This document shows, piece by piece, positions 1-8,603 of a DNA stretch of 64,000 nucleotides (the stretch's first letter is position 1; each line of letters begins with the position of its first letter). The position numbers and the translations under genes are program-made. The notes under the pieces are model-generated. The model had not been told where the DNA came from and searched no databases. It saw only the letters and a list, made by a program, of their open reading frames with translations. Source of the DNA: Dankookia rubra (lineage in GTDB: Bacteria; Pseudomonadota; Alphaproteobacteria; Acetobacterales; Acetobacteraceae); contig NZ_SMSJ01000020.1 of assembly GCF_004355005.1 (NCBI RefSeq), positions 27,102 to 91,101 of the forward strand. The letters run 5' to 3'.

Positions 1-441
1 GGCGGAAGCCCCTTCCGAGTTGCTGACGCCGGCGACGGCGAGCGCCGCATCCTCGGCCGCCGCGGCGCGGGCGATCAGCGCCGCGGCGTTCGGCTCCTCG
101 GCATCCGCCAGGTCGAGATCGACCGCGACCAGCCCGTCCGGCGCGTCGGCGAGGCCGGCATGGGGGTCCTCCGGCACCACCCGTGCCATGGCGACGGCGC
201 GCTCGGCCAGCGCGGCGAAGCCCTTCGGCGAAGGGTCGGTCGAGGAGACGATCGCCTGGCGCTGGCCGAGGAAGACGCGGAGGCCGAGGTCGAAACCCTC
301 GGACCGCTCGAGCTGCTCGATCGCGCCGAGCCGGCGGGAGACATGGAGGGAAGCATTGCTGACCAGGATGGCGTCGGCGGCATCCGCCCCGGCCCGGCGG
401 GCGGCAGCGACGAGGTCCTGCAGGGTATCGGCGTGGGTCAT
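1..441 (-). CDS. pmbA: TldD/PmbA family protein PmbA (TldE), N-terminal part
   Basis: The N-terminal 147 codons are visible; the gene runs off the left edge. The ATG at 441 follows a good Shine-Dalgarno (GAGGAGACCAGG just upstream). The protein opens with a short helical segment containing LVAAARRAGADAADA, then LEQLERSEGFDLGLRVFLG and VSSTDPS, the pattern of the N-terminal domain of PmbA/TldE. Members form a heterodimeric TldD/TldE metalloprotease that degrades unfolded peptides and matures modified peptides such as microcins. The metal ligands lie in TldD and cannot be assessed here. It could also be a TldD paralog, but the start resembles PmbA more. It is co-oriented with the M16 peptidase upstream of it. 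Confidence 0.85.
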   Translation of the reverse strand, partial: MTHADTLQDLVAAARRAGADAADAILVSNASLHVSRRLGAIEQLERSEGFDLGLRVFLGQRQAIVSSTDPSPKGFAALAERAVAMARVVPEDPHAGLADAPDGLVAVDLDLADAEEPNAAALIARAAAAEDAALAVAGVSNSEGASA

Positions 442-488
442 CCTGGTCTCCTCGGAGCCATGGCGGATGCCGGCTCCTCCGCGTGATC

Positions 489-512
489 GGGGCGGCAAAG
501 CGCTGCCGCCCC
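489..512 (-). terminator. GC-rich hairpin after the M16 peptidase gene
   Basis: A perfect 9-bp stem (GGGGCGGCA pairing with TGCCGCCCC) with a 6-nt loop lies between the M16 peptidase stop (549) and the pmbA start (441). There is no T-run after it, so it is terminator-like or attenuator-like rather than a canonical intrinsic terminator. Confidence 0.4.
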
Positions 513-548
513 CGCTGGGTCAAGCGCGGGCCCGGCCCGCCGGATGGG

Positions 549-1814
549 TCAGGCCGCGAGCCCGTTGGCGATCTCCTGCAGGCCCGGCACCTTGCCAGCC
601 GGGCCCAGCGCCGCGAGCGTCGGCGGCGCGCGGAAGGCCGCGCGTGCGGCTTCCTGCACGTCCGCGATGGTGACGGCGGCGATGCGGGCCTTGGTCTCCT
701 CCACGGGGATGATGCGGCCATGCACCTGGATCTGCCGGGCGAGCTGTTCCGTTCGGCTGCCGGTGCTCTCCATCGACATGAGCAGGCTGGCGCGGAACTG
801 CGCCTTGGCGCGGTCCAGCTCGTCCTGCGTCACGTCGGTCTGCACCTTGCGCAGTTCCTCGACCGTCACCGGGACAAGTTCCTCGGCCTCCTTCTCCCCG
901 GTGCCGGCATAGACCGCGAAGAGCCCGCCGTCCTGGAAGGGATGGGCGAAGGAATAGATCGAATAAACCAGGCCGCGCTTCTCGCGGATCTCCTGGAACA
1001 ACCGGGACGACATGCCGCCGCCGAGCAGCGTCGAGAGCAGCAGGGACGGGTAATACAGGCGGTCCTTGTAGCCCGCGGCCGGGAAGCCGAGAACGATATG
1101 CACCTGCTCGAGGTCGTCCTCCTCGCGGAACTCGCCGCCCACGTAGCGAGAGGCCTCGGGCGGCGGCGGCGCCACCTGCGGCAGGTCGGCGAAGTGGCGC
1201 TGCACGAGGTCGAGCATGGCCTCGTGCTCCACCGCACCGGCGGCGGCGACCACCATGCGCTCCGGCCCGTAGTGGTGGCGCATGTAGCTGGTCAGCGCCT
1301 CCCGCTTCATCCCCTTGATGACCTCCTCGGTGCCGAGGGTCGGGCGGCCCATGGGCTGGCCGGGATAGGCGGTGGTCTGGAAGTGGTCGAAGATGATGTC
1401 GTCCGGCGTGTCGTTCGCCTGGCCGATCTCCTGCAGGATGACGCCCCGCTCCCGCTCCAGCTCTTCCGGGATGAAGGTGGAATGGGTCAGGATGTCACCG
1501 ATGATGTCGGCAGCCAGCCCCACATCCTCCTTCAGCACCTTGCAGTAGTAGGCGGTGTTCTCGCGGGAGGTATAGGCGTTCAGGTGGCCGCCCACATTCT
1601 CGATCTCGCGGGCGATCGCCAGCGCGTCGCGCTTCTCGGTGCCCTTGAAGGCCATGTGCTCGAGGAAGTGGGAGACGCCGTTCTCGGCCGCGCTCTCGTG
1701 CCGGGTACCGGCGGCGACATAGGCACCGAAGGAGACGGTCTCGACCCGCGGCATGTGCTCGGAGACGACGGTCAAGCCGTTGGGCAGGCGGGTGAGGCGG
1801 ACGGCGTCGGACAT
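549..1814 (-). CDS. M16 family zinc peptidase (processing-peptidase-like)
   Basis: A 421-residue M16 peptidase, the usual length for the single-unit bacterial enzymes related to mitochondrial processing peptidase beta. The inverted zinc motif HxxEH is present (H49, E52, H53 in HFLEH), with further acidic ligands expected near EELERERG around residues 125-130. The N-terminus RLPNGLTVVSE is typical. It probably cleaves small peptides or presequence-like substrates; there is no signal peptide, so it should be cytoplasmic. The ATG follows GAGGAAACCGC, a strong ribosome site. In many Alphaproteobacteria this gene lies directly after thrC; here a reductase gene sits between them. Confidence 0.93.
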   Translation of the reverse strand: MSDAVRLTRLPNGLTVVSEHMPRVETVSFGAYVAAGTRHESAAENGVSHFLEHMAFKGTEKRDALAIAREIENVGGHLNAYTSRENTAYYCKVLKEDVGLAADIIGDILTHSTFIPEELERERGVILQEIGQANDTPDDIIFDHFQTTAYPGQPMGRPTLGTEEVIKGMKREALTSYMRHHYGPERMVVAAAGAVEHEAMLDLVQRHFADLPQVAPPPPEASRYVGGEFREEDDLEQVHIVLGFPAAGYKDRLYYPSLLLSTLLGGGMSSRLFQEIREKRGLVYSIYSFAHPFQDGGLFAVYAGTGEKEAEELVPVTVEELRKVQTDVTQDELDRAKAQFRASLLMSMESTGSRTEQLARQIQVHGRIIPVEETKARIAAVTIADVQEAARAAFRAPPTLAALGPAGKVPGLQEIANGLAA

Positions 1815-1931
1815 GCGGTTTCCTCAGGGGAGATGGCAGCGGCAGCGGCGGCGACCATCCGGTCAGGGGGGCATCAGCCTGACATGTAGTACCGCGCAAC
1901 GCCCAGCGCGACCGTTGCGCGGAAGCGGACC

Positions 1932-3002
1932 TTATCGGCCCGGGATGATGCGGGCCTGCCGCAGCCGGGCGAAGAGGTCGAAAAAGGCTTCGTCGGTCGG
2001 CTGGTAGTCGAGGAAGCCGAGCTTCCGGCTGCGGCCCATGTCGGTCACCACCTCAATCGGCCGGCCGAGATCGGCATCGGTGTGCCAGGCCGAGGCCAGC
2101 CGGCCGAGATCGGGCTCGGCCAGGCCGTGCCGCGCGGCGAGGTCCGCCCAGACCGGCCCGGCATCGGCCAGTTGCCGCTCCAACGGCGTCGGCTCGCCGG
2201 GGTAGGCCGCCGGCGCCAGCCCGAACCAGCCGGCGATCCGCCCCCACATCCAGCTCCAGCGGAAGACGTCGCCGTTCACCACGTTGAAGGCGAGGTCGCG
2301 CGCCGCCGGGGTGGTCGCCGCCCATTCCAGGTGGCGCGCCAGCAGCCGCGCATCGGTCATGTCGGTCAGCCCGTTCCACTGCGCGGCGGAGCCGGGGAAC
2401 AGGAAGGGCCGGCCCGTCTCGCGGCAGACCGTGGCATAGGCCGCAAGGGTGACGCCCATGTTCATCGCGTTGCCGAGGGCATAGCCGATGATGGTGTGGG
2501 GCCGGTGCACGCTCCAGCCGAAGCCGTCGCGGGCGGCGGCGGCGAAGACCGCGTCCTCCTGCGCGTAGTAGAAGTTCTCGACATCGAGCCGCGGCTGCTC
2601 CTCGCGGAATGGCGTCGCCGGCAGGCGGCCCTTCCCATAGGCCTCGAAGGGGCCGAGGTAGTGCTTGAGCCCGGTGACCAGCGCGACGTGCCGCACCGTC
2701 CCGGCCGGCCGCAGGGCGTCGAGCAGGTTACGCACCATGGCGGCGTTGACGCGGATGTTCTCCGCCTCGGTTGGCTGCCGCATCCAGGTGGTGAGGAAGA
2801 CATGGCTCGGCCGCGCCCCGTCCAGCGCCGCCCGCAGCCCGGCGGGGTCGAGCAGATCGGCGGCGACCGGCCGCAGCCCGTCGATGTCGGCCGGGGGGCG
2901 TCGCGCCAGCCCGGCCACCTCCCAGCCCTGGCCCAGCAGGTGCCGCGCCAGGTTGTTGCCGACGATGCCGCTGACGCCCACCACCAATGCCGATCCGTGC
3001 AT
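1932..3002 (-). CDS. NAD(P)-dependent SDR, PRISE-like epimerase/reductase
   Basis: A 356-residue extended short-chain dehydrogenase. The N-terminal Rossmann motif is GVSGIVGNNLA, followed by ARRPP as the cofactor-selecting loop. The central WMRQPTEAENIRVNAAMVRN, TGLKHYLG and later SVHRPHTIIGYA segments match the PRISE group (progesterone 5-beta-reductase/iridoid synthase-like), which reduces activated C=C bonds with NADPH and uses a Tyr/Lys pair displaced from the usual YxxxK. Bacterial members have unknown substrates. The ATG follows GGAAGGCGGATGGC. It lies between thrC and the M16 gene on the same strand, with no obvious metabolic link to either. Confidence 0.88.
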   Translation of the reverse strand: MHGSALVVGVSGIVGNNLARHLLGQGWEVAGLARRPPADIDGLRPVAADLLDPAGLRAALDGARPSHVFLTTWMRQPTEAENIRVNAAMVRNLLDALRPAGTVRHVALVTGLKHYLGPFEAYGKGRLPATPFREEQPRLDVENFYYAQEDAVFAAAARDGFGWSVHRPHTIIGYALGNAMNMGVTLAAYATVCRETGRPFLFPGSAAQWNGLTDMTDARLLARHLEWAATTPAARDLAFNVVNGDVFRWSWMWGRIAGWFGLAPAAYPGEPTPLERQLADAGPVWADLAARHGLAEPDLGRLASAWHTDADLGRPIEVVTDMGRSRKLGFLDYQPTDEAFFDLFARLRQARIIPGR

Positions 3003-3122
3003 GCCATCCGCCTTCCGCTATGGCGGCATCAACGGCGTGGCCGGCACATCGGTTGGGCGGCGGGCCAGGAGAAATCGGCAGGGCTGCCGCCCGGCCGGGC
3101 GAGGCCGGCCGGTTCGGGCGGG

Positions 3123-4532
3123 TCAGGCCGCGCGGTTGCGCCGGGCATGGGCGCGGACGAAATCCTCGACCGACCCGAGCCCGAGCGGCAGCACCGAGAA
3201 CCGCTCCTCCCGTGCATAGAGATCGGCCAGCCGCGGCGGCAGGGGCGGGCGGAAGCCCACCGCGCGCTCCACCGCATCCGGGAATTTCGCGGGATGGGCG
3301 GTGGCGGCGACCACCACCGGGATGCCGGGGTCGGCCGGCGCATGCGCCCGCGCCGCGGCGGTGCCGACCGCGGTATGCGGGTCCGCCAGGTAGCCGGCCG
3401 TCTCCCGGAGGTGGCGGATCTCCTCCAGCGTGCCCTCGTCGGACAGGGCGAAGCCGTGGAACAGCCCGGCCGCCCGGCGCCAGGCGGCATCCGGCACCGG
3501 CATCCGTCCCTCGGCGCGGAAGCGGCGCATGGTCTCGGCCGTTGCTGCGGCGTCGCGGCCCAGCAGCTCGAAGAGCAGCCGCTCGAAGTTGGAGCTCACC
3601 TGGATGTCCATGCTGGGCGACAGGCTCGGCTCGACGCCTCGCACCGTCATGTCGTTGGCCGCCAGGAAGCGCGCCAGGATGTCGTTCCGATTGGCGCCGA
3701 CGATCAGCCGCTCCACCGGCAGCCCCATCTCCCTGACAGCCCAGGCGGCGAGCACATTGCCGAAATTTCCGGTCGGCACGCTGAAGGCCACCGGCCGGTC
3801 CGGCGCGCCCAGGGCGAGTGCGGCATAGGCATAATAGGGGATCTGCGCCGCGACCCGGGCCCAGTTGATGGAATTGACGGCGGCCAGCCGCATCTCCTCC
3901 CTGAAGGGCGCGTCGCCGAACATCGCCTTCACCAGGTCCTGGCAGTCGTCGAAGCTGCCCTGGACCGCGAGGTTGGCGACGTTGTCCGACAGCACGGTCG
4001 TCATCTGCCGGCGCTGCACCTCGGAGGTCCGCCCCTCCGGATGGAGGATGACGATGTCGATGGCGCGGCGGTCGCGGCAGGCCTCGATCGCGGCCGAGCC
4101 GGTGTCGCCGCTGGTCGCTCCGACGATGGTGATCCGCTCGCCCCGCCGGGCCAGCACGTGGTCGAAGAGCCGCCCGAGCAGCTGCATCGCCATGTCCTTG
4201 AAGGCGAGCGTCGGCCCGTGGAACAGCTCGAGCGCGAAGGTCCGGGTGTCGAGCTGGACCAGCGGCGCGACGGCGGGGTGGCCGAAGCCGGCATAGGCCA
4301 GGCCGGTCATGCCGCGGAGCGTCTCGAGCGACAGCGTCTCCCCGGCAAACAGATGCATCAGCCGGGCCGAGAGCTCCGGGTAGGGCAGGCCGCGCAGGGC
4401 GCGCCATTCGGTGCCGGAGAGGTTCGGCCAGCTCTCCGGCAGGAAAAGGCCGCCATCCTCGGCGAGGCCGGCGAGCAGGACGCCTTCGAAGTCACGGGGG
4501 GCGGCCTGGCCGCGGGTGCTGAGGTAGCGCAT
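3123..4532 (-). CDS. thrC: Threonine synthase
   Basis: A 469-residue PLP enzyme that converts O-phospho-L-homoserine to threonine, the last step of threonine synthesis in the cytoplasm. The start MRYLSTRG is the family signature. The PLP lysine is K112 in TLAFKDMA, and the phosphate-binding region GATSGDTGSAA follows. The substrate-binding stretch SSNFERLLFEL is also present. Length and order match the longer, fungal/gram-negative type. It leads a minus-strand run with the SDR and M16 genes. Confidence 0.97.
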   Translation of the reverse strand: MRYLSTRGQAAPRDFEGVLLAGLAEDGGLFLPESWPNLSGTEWRALRGLPYPELSARLMHLFAGETLSLETLRGMTGLAYAGFGHPAVAPLVQLDTRTFALELFHGPTLAFKDMAMQLLGRLFDHVLARRGERITIVGATSGDTGSAAIEACRDRRAIDIVILHPEGRTSEVQRRQMTTVLSDNVANLAVQGSFDDCQDLVKAMFGDAPFREEMRLAAVNSINWARVAAQIPYYAYAALALGAPDRPVAFSVPTGNFGNVLAAWAVREMGLPVERLIVGANRNDILARFLAANDMTVRGVEPSLSPSMDIQVSSNFERLLFELLGRDAAATAETMRRFRAEGRMPVPDAAWRRAAGLFHGFALSDEGTLEEIRHLRETAGYLADPHTAVGTAAARAHAPADPGIPVVVAATAHPAKFPDAVERAVGFRPPLPPRLADLYAREERFSVLPLGLGSVEDFVRAHARRNRAA

Positions 4533-4732
4533 GGGGCGCGGACCCTAATGCAGATCGCCGGGGGGCGGAACCGGCCGGAGGCCGTGGGGCTGCTGTGCCA
4601 ACAACAAACCAGGGCAGCGTGCCGGACCGCAAGTCCGACGTGCCGCTCGGGACCTTGGCGGGAGCAGTCGGCAGGCGGAGGATGGGGCCCGTTGTTCATT
4701 CGCCGCGGATCGGTCCCCGGAAAGGACGCAGA

Positions 4733-6259
4733 ATGCCCGCAACGGTCCCGCCTGCCCCCCAGGTCCTCATCGCCGGCGCCGGCCCGACCGGCCTTGTGCT
4801 TGCCCTCTCCCTGCTCCACCACGGCATCCGGCCCCGCATCCTGGACAAGGCCGCCGGGCCAGGCACGGCCTCCCGCGCCATGGTCGTGCAGGCGCGGACG
4901 CTGGAGCTCTACCGCCAGCTCGGCCTCGCCGAGGCGGTCATCGACCGCGGCATCAAGGTGGAGGCGCTGCACCTGCGCGAGACCGCCGCCGAGGTCGCCC
5001 AGGTCTCGCTGCAGGACCTTGGCAAGGGGCTGAGCCCCTATCCCTTCGCCCTCAGCTTCCCGCAGGACGATCACGAGCGTTTCCTGGTTGAGCGCTTGGC
5101 CGCTGCCGGCGTCGCGGTCGAGTGGGACACCGAGCTGGCGGGCTTCGCCGAGACCCCGGACGGCATCCGCGCCACGCTCCGCCGCGGCGGCTCTGAAACC
5201 GAAGCCGCGGCGGGCTATATCTGCGGCTGCGACGGCGCGCATAGCCGGGTGCGCCAGGTGCTCGGCCTCGGCTTCCCCGGCGGCACCTATGGCCAGCTCT
5301 TTTACGTGGCGGATGTCCGGCTCGCCGGGCCGTTCCAGCCGGACCTCTCGGTCAACCTCGCCACGCAGGGCTTCGCGCTGATGCTGCCGGTCCGCAGCCG
5401 CGGCATGAACCGGCTGATCGGCGTGGTCCCCGCATCGCTCGGCGACCGCCCCGGCCTTGGCTTCGAGGACCTCCGCGCCGAGGTGGAGGCGCTGCTCGAC
5501 GTCCGCGTGGAGCAGGTGAACTGGTTCGCCACCTACCATGTCCATCACCGCGTCGCGGCCCGCTTCCGGCAGGGCCGCGCCTTCCTCGCCGGCGATGCCG
5601 GGCACATCCACAGCCCGGCCGGCGGCCAGGGGATGAACACCGGCATCGGCGACGCGGTGAACCTGGCCTGGAAGCTGGCCGAGGTGCTGCATGGCCGGGC
5701 CGCCCCCGCCATGCTCGATACCTACGAGTCGGAGCGCATCGGCTTCGCCCGCAGCCTGGTCGAGACCACCGACCGCGTCTTCCGCGGCGCGGTCTCGACC
5801 GGACTCGGCGGCCGGCTGGTCCGGCGCTGGCTGCTGCCGCGGCTGCTGCCGATCGCCGCCGGCTTCGAGGCCGGCCGGCACGCCTTCTTCCGGCTGATCT
5901 CGCAAATCCGCATTGCCTATCCGGACAGCGCGCTCAGCGAGGGCAAGGCCGGCGGCGTTGCAGCCGGGGACCGCCTGCCCTGGGTGGCCCCGCTCGACAA
6001 CCACGCGCCGCTCGACGGCGGGGGCTGGCGCTTGCAGGTGCATGGCGCCGTCTCTCCCGCCCTGGCCGCCGCCGCCGCGGAGCGCCGGCTGCCGCTCGAT
6101 GCCTTCCGCTGGACCGCGGCGGCAGGCCGCGCCGGGCTGGCGCGCGATGCCGCCTACCTGCTGCGGCCAGACGGGCATGTCGGCCTGGCCGAGCCCAGGC
6201 AGGATCCCGGGCGGCTGGCGGCCTATGCCGTGCGCCACGGCCTGAGCTTCGCATCGTAG
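4733..6259 (+). CDS. FAD-dependent aromatic monooxygenase (phenol hydroxylase-like)
   Basis: A 508-residue class A flavoprotein monooxygenase. It has the dinucleotide fold motif GAGPTG (residues 15-20), the DG motif in CGCDGAHSRVR, and the second FAD motif GDAGHIHSPAGGQGMNTG followed by DAVNLAWKLA. The C-terminal about 120 residues resemble the thioredoxin-like domain of phenol/pentachlorophenol hydroxylases, ending with LLRPDGHVG. It should use NAD(P)H and O2 to hydroxylate an aromatic or polyketide-like substrate. An upstream in-frame ATG exists at 4595, but ATG 4733 has AAAGGA seven bases before it and gives the family N-terminus. No ring-cleavage genes are nearby, so the substrate is unknown. 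Confidence 0.9.
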   Translation: MPATVPPAPQVLIAGAGPTGLVLALSLLHHGIRPRILDKAAGPGTASRAMVVQARTLELYRQLGLAEAVIDRGIKVEALHLRETAAEVAQVSLQDLGKGLSPYPFALSFPQDDHERFLVERLAAAGVAVEWDTELAGFAETPDGIRATLRRGGSETEAAAGYICGCDGAHSRVRQVLGLGFPGGTYGQLFYVADVRLAGPFQPDLSVNLATQGFALMLPVRSRGMNRLIGVVPASLGDRPGLGFEDLRAEVEALLDVRVEQVNWFATYHVHHRVAARFRQGRAFLAGDAGHIHSPAGGQGMNTGIGDAVNLAWKLAEVLHGRAAPAMLDTYESERIGFARSLVETTDRVFRGAVSTGLGGRLVRRWLLPRLLPIAAGFEAGRHAFFRLISQIRIAYPDSALSEGKAGGVAAGDRLPWVAPLDNHAPLDGGGWRLQVHGAVSPALAAAAAERRLPLDAFRWTAAAGRAGLARDAAYLLRPDGHVGLAEPRQDPGRLAAYAVRHGLSFAS

Positions 6260-6333
6260 GATTCGTGACGTGACCTTCGTGATGTGACCGGGCGTATGGC
6301 GCGCGGTATCGGTCAGCGTCGAGGGATGTTCCC

Positions 6334-7323
6334 ATGCGCCGCCGCACCGCCCTGCTGCTTTCGCTGCTGCCGGTTCTCCTGCCGGGCCAGGCCAGCGCCC
6401 AGGCGACCTCGCCGCTGTCGCGCTTCGGCGGCCCGGCCATTCGCCTCGTCGTTCCCTTCGCCCCCGGCGGCGGTGCCGACACCGCGGCGCATATCCTCGC
6501 CCCCTCCCTCGCCGCCGCGCTCGGCCGGCCGGTGCTGGTGGAGAACCGCCCCGGCGGGCGCGGCATCCCCGGCGCCGATTTGGTCGCCCGCGCCAATCCG
6601 GACGGCCAGACGCTCGGCCTGACCAATACCGCCCCGCTCGGCATGGCGCCGCTGCTGGAAGCCCTGCCCTATGATCCCGACCGCGACTTCACCCATGTCG
6701 CGCTGATCGCCGAGACGCCGAGCGTGCTGCTGGTGCCGGCCGACAGCCGCTTCCAGACCTTCGATCTCTACCTCCGCGCCGCGCGGTCCTGGGCGCGCGG
6801 CCTGACCTATGGCAGCCCCGCCACTGGCAGCCTGCAGCACCTTCAGGGGGAAATGCTGGCCAAGGCCGCCGGGGCGCGGCTGACACATGTCGCCTATCGC
6901 GGCACCGGGCCGGCGCTGCTGGACCTGCTGAACGGCCAAGTGGACAGCATGATGGCGCCGCTCGCCAGCGCGATCGGCGCGGTGACGTCCGGCCGGGCCC
7001 GGGCACTGGCGGTCAGCGGCCCGGCGGCGGAGCCGTCGCTGCCTGGCGTGCCGGCCTTCGCTGCTCTTGGCTTCCCGCAGCTGACCGCGACGGCCTGGAT
7101 GGGACTGAGCGGCCCGCGCGGTCTGCCGCCGACGTTGGTCGAGCGACTGAACGGCGAGGTCAACCGGATCATCGCCCTGCCGGAGGTGGCGGCGCAATTG
7201 CGCGCGGCCGGACTGACCCCGCCAGACCGGCCGCTGGACGCCGCAGCCTACCGGCAGCTGGTGGCGGATTTCGCCACGACTTGGCGGCCTGTGGTGGCAG
7301 CATCAGGGATGTCGGCGAAGTAA
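6334..7323 (+). CDS. Tripartite tricarboxylate transporter binding protein (TctC/Bug family), orphan
   Basis: A 329-residue Bug-family periplasmic binding protein. It has a signal peptide (RRR, hydrophobic core, cleavage after ASAQ, about residue 23), then the family hallmarks IRLVVPFAPGGGADT, LVENRPGGRG and a HVAYRGTGPALLDLLNGQVD ligand-loop segment. Such proteins capture carboxylates or other small anions for a TctAB membrane pair. No tctA/tctB gene is adjacent, which is usual for expanded Bug families. It is the first of three in this window (others at 42591 and 50383). Confidence 0.93.
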   Translation: MRRRTALLLSLLPVLLPGQASAQATSPLSRFGGPAIRLVVPFAPGGGADTAAHILAPSLAAALGRPVLVENRPGGRGIPGADLVARANPDGQTLGLTNTAPLGMAPLLEALPYDPDRDFTHVALIAETPSVLLVPADSRFQTFDLYLRAARSWARGLTYGSPATGSLQHLQGEMLAKAAGARLTHVAYRGTGPALLDLLNGQVDSMMAPLASAIGAVTSGRARALAVSGPAAEPSLPGVPAFAALGFPQLTATAWMGLSGPRGLPPTLVERLNGEVNRIIALPEVAAQLRAAGLTPPDRPLDAAAYRQLVADFATTWRPVVAASGMSAK

Positions 7324-7364
7324 GACTTGAGCGCATTACGCCCACGCACTACGATCCTGCCGTC

Positions 7365-7610
7365 ATGGCCTCCCCCCTTTCCATTCGGCTCGACGACAAT
7401 GTTCTCGTCACCCTCGAAGGTGCCGCCAAGGCGCGCGGCATCGGCCTCGCCACCTATCTGCGCGAACTGGCCACAGCCGAGGCGCGGCGCATCCGCCGCG
7501 AGCGGATCCGCGAGCAGAGCCGGCAGGCTGCGGCCCATGTCGCCGGCTCACCGGAGGCGCAGGGATTCGTCGCCGACTGGGGCATCCCGACGGCAAAGGT
7601 CGAGCCTTGA
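7365..7610 (+). CDS. Ribbon-helix-helix type antitoxin
   Basis: An 81-residue protein with an N-terminal SIRLDDNVLVTLEGAAKARG segment like a ribbon-helix-helix DNA-binding fold, followed by a basic helix (RRIRRERIREQSRQ) and an acidic/neutral tail that would wrap the toxin. Its TGA overlaps the TTG start of the PemK-like gene (TTGA), a typical antitoxin-first toxin-antitoxin layout. It should neutralise the toxin and repress its own promoter. An upstream in-frame start at 7281 would add 28 residues that look non-coding. The exact antitoxin family is not certain. Confidence 0.8.
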   Translation: MASPLSIRLDDNVLVTLEGAAKARGIGLATYLRELATAEARRIRRERIREQSRQAAAHVAGSPEAQGFVADWGIPTAKVEP

Positions 7611-7960
7611 GCCTGCCACTGCGGGCGGGCCAGATCGTCATTGCCGACTGGCGCGATGCGCTGCCAAGGGCGCCCAGCCGGCTCCGCCCCGCCATCGTGG
7701 TCGAGGACAGCGAGCTCTTCGACCCGGCCTACCCCAACGTCGTGCTGGTGCCGATCACCGAGGACGCCAGGCTCGGCATCGCCGACCTCAGCGTGTCCAT
7801 CCCGCCTTCGGCGGAGAACGGCTGCACCAAGCTCTGTTTCGCTCTCGCGACGCATGTGACCGCGACCTCCAAGTCGCGCATCCGGCCGACGGAGTCCGCC
7901 ATCACCCCCGACCAGCTCACCGCCATTCGCGCCCGCATCGGCATCGCGCTCGGCCTGTGA
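7607..7960 (+). CDS. PemK/MazF-like mRNA interferase toxin
   Basis: A 117-residue MazF/PemK-fold protein. RAGQIVIADW forms the first beta strand with the Gly-x-Ile-x pattern, followed by RPAIVVEDSEL and NVVLVPIT. Family members cut mRNA at short sequences and halt translation. The start is TTG at 7607, overlapping the antitoxin stop, so expression should depend on translational coupling. The stop overlaps the ATG of the DUF938 gene by one base. ATG starts are absent near the beginning, so TTG is the only sensible choice. Confidence 0.85.
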   Translation: MSLPLRAGQIVIADWRDALPRAPSRLRPAIVVEDSELFDPAYPNVVLVPITEDARLGIADLSVSIPPSAENGCTKLCFALATHVTATSKSRIRPTESAITPDQLTAIRARIGIALGL

Positions 7961-8565
7961 TGCAGGACGCCCGCCGCTCCGCCCCCGCCGTCGCGCGCAA
8001 CCGCGATCCGATCCTCGCCGTGCTGCGCCGGCACCTGCCGGAGACGGGCACCCTGCTGGAGGTCTCCGCCGGCACCGGGGAGCATGCGGTGCATTTCGCC
8101 GCCGCCTTCCCCGGCCTGATCTGGCAGCCGACCGACCCGGACCCGGCCGCCCGCGCCAGCATCGCCGCCTGGACACGCGCAGCAAAGCTGAACAACCTCC
8201 GCCCGCCGCTGGCGCTCGACACTGCGGCGGAGAACTGGCCGGTGGCGCGGGCCGATGCGGTTCTCTGCATCAACATGATCCACATCGCGCCCTGGGCGGC
8301 AGGGCTCGGCCTGCTGCGCGGCGCCGCGCGCATCCTGCCGCCGGGCGGAAAGCTGATCCTCTACGGGCCGTATAGGCAGGGCGGCGCGCACACCGCGCCA
8401 TCGAACGCGGCCTTCGATGCCGGCCTTCGCGCCCAGGACCCGGACTGGGGCGTCCGCGCCCTCGAGACCGTTGCTGCCGAGGCCGCCGCCGCGGGCTTCG
8501 GCCCGCCCGAGATTGTCGAGATGCCGGCAAACAACCTGATGCCGATCTTCCGCCGCGCCGGCTGA
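7960..8565 (+). CDS. DUF938 family SAM-dependent methyltransferase-like protein
   Basis: A 201-residue class I methyltransferase-fold protein of the DUF938 family. The SAM motif I is LLEVSAGTGEHAVHFA, and AVLCINMIHIAPW matches the family-specific centre; the C-terminus contains MPANNLMPIFRR. The methyl acceptor is unknown. The ATG overlaps the toxin TGA (TGATG), so the gene is translationally coupled to the toxin-antitoxin pair, although functionally it is more likely a co-transcribed passenger than part of the module. Confidence 0.88.
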   Translation: MQDARRSAPAVARNRDPILAVLRRHLPETGTLLEVSAGTGEHAVHFAAAFPGLIWQPTDPDPAARASIAAWTRAAKLNNLRPPLALDTAAENWPVARADAVLCINMIHIAPWAAGLGLLRGAARILPPGGKLILYGPYRQGGAHTAPSNAAFDAGLRAQDPDWGVRALETVAAEAAAAGFGPPEIVEMPANNLMPIFRRAG

Positions 8566-8603
8566 TGCGCCACCCTCCCCGCCAAGGGGAGAGAGACGCC
8601 GCC

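Noticed and set aside
4533-4732. Possible riboswitch or tRNA between thrC and the monooxygenase
   Set aside because: Only short GC-rich stems are visible; no tRNA cloverleaf and no conserved riboswitch core were recognised.
2082-5033. A very long open frame (about 980 codons) on the plus strand
   Set aside because: It lies opposite thrC and the SDR gene, both of which have full family motifs. In DNA this GC-rich, stop codons are rare in several frames. Its translation is Arg/Pro/Gly-rich without family resemblance.
4358-6238. A long minus-strand open frame opposite the FAD monooxygenase
   Set aside because: The plus-strand gene has all flavoprotein motifs, a ribosome site and coding codon bias; the minus frame reads as low-complexity shadow.
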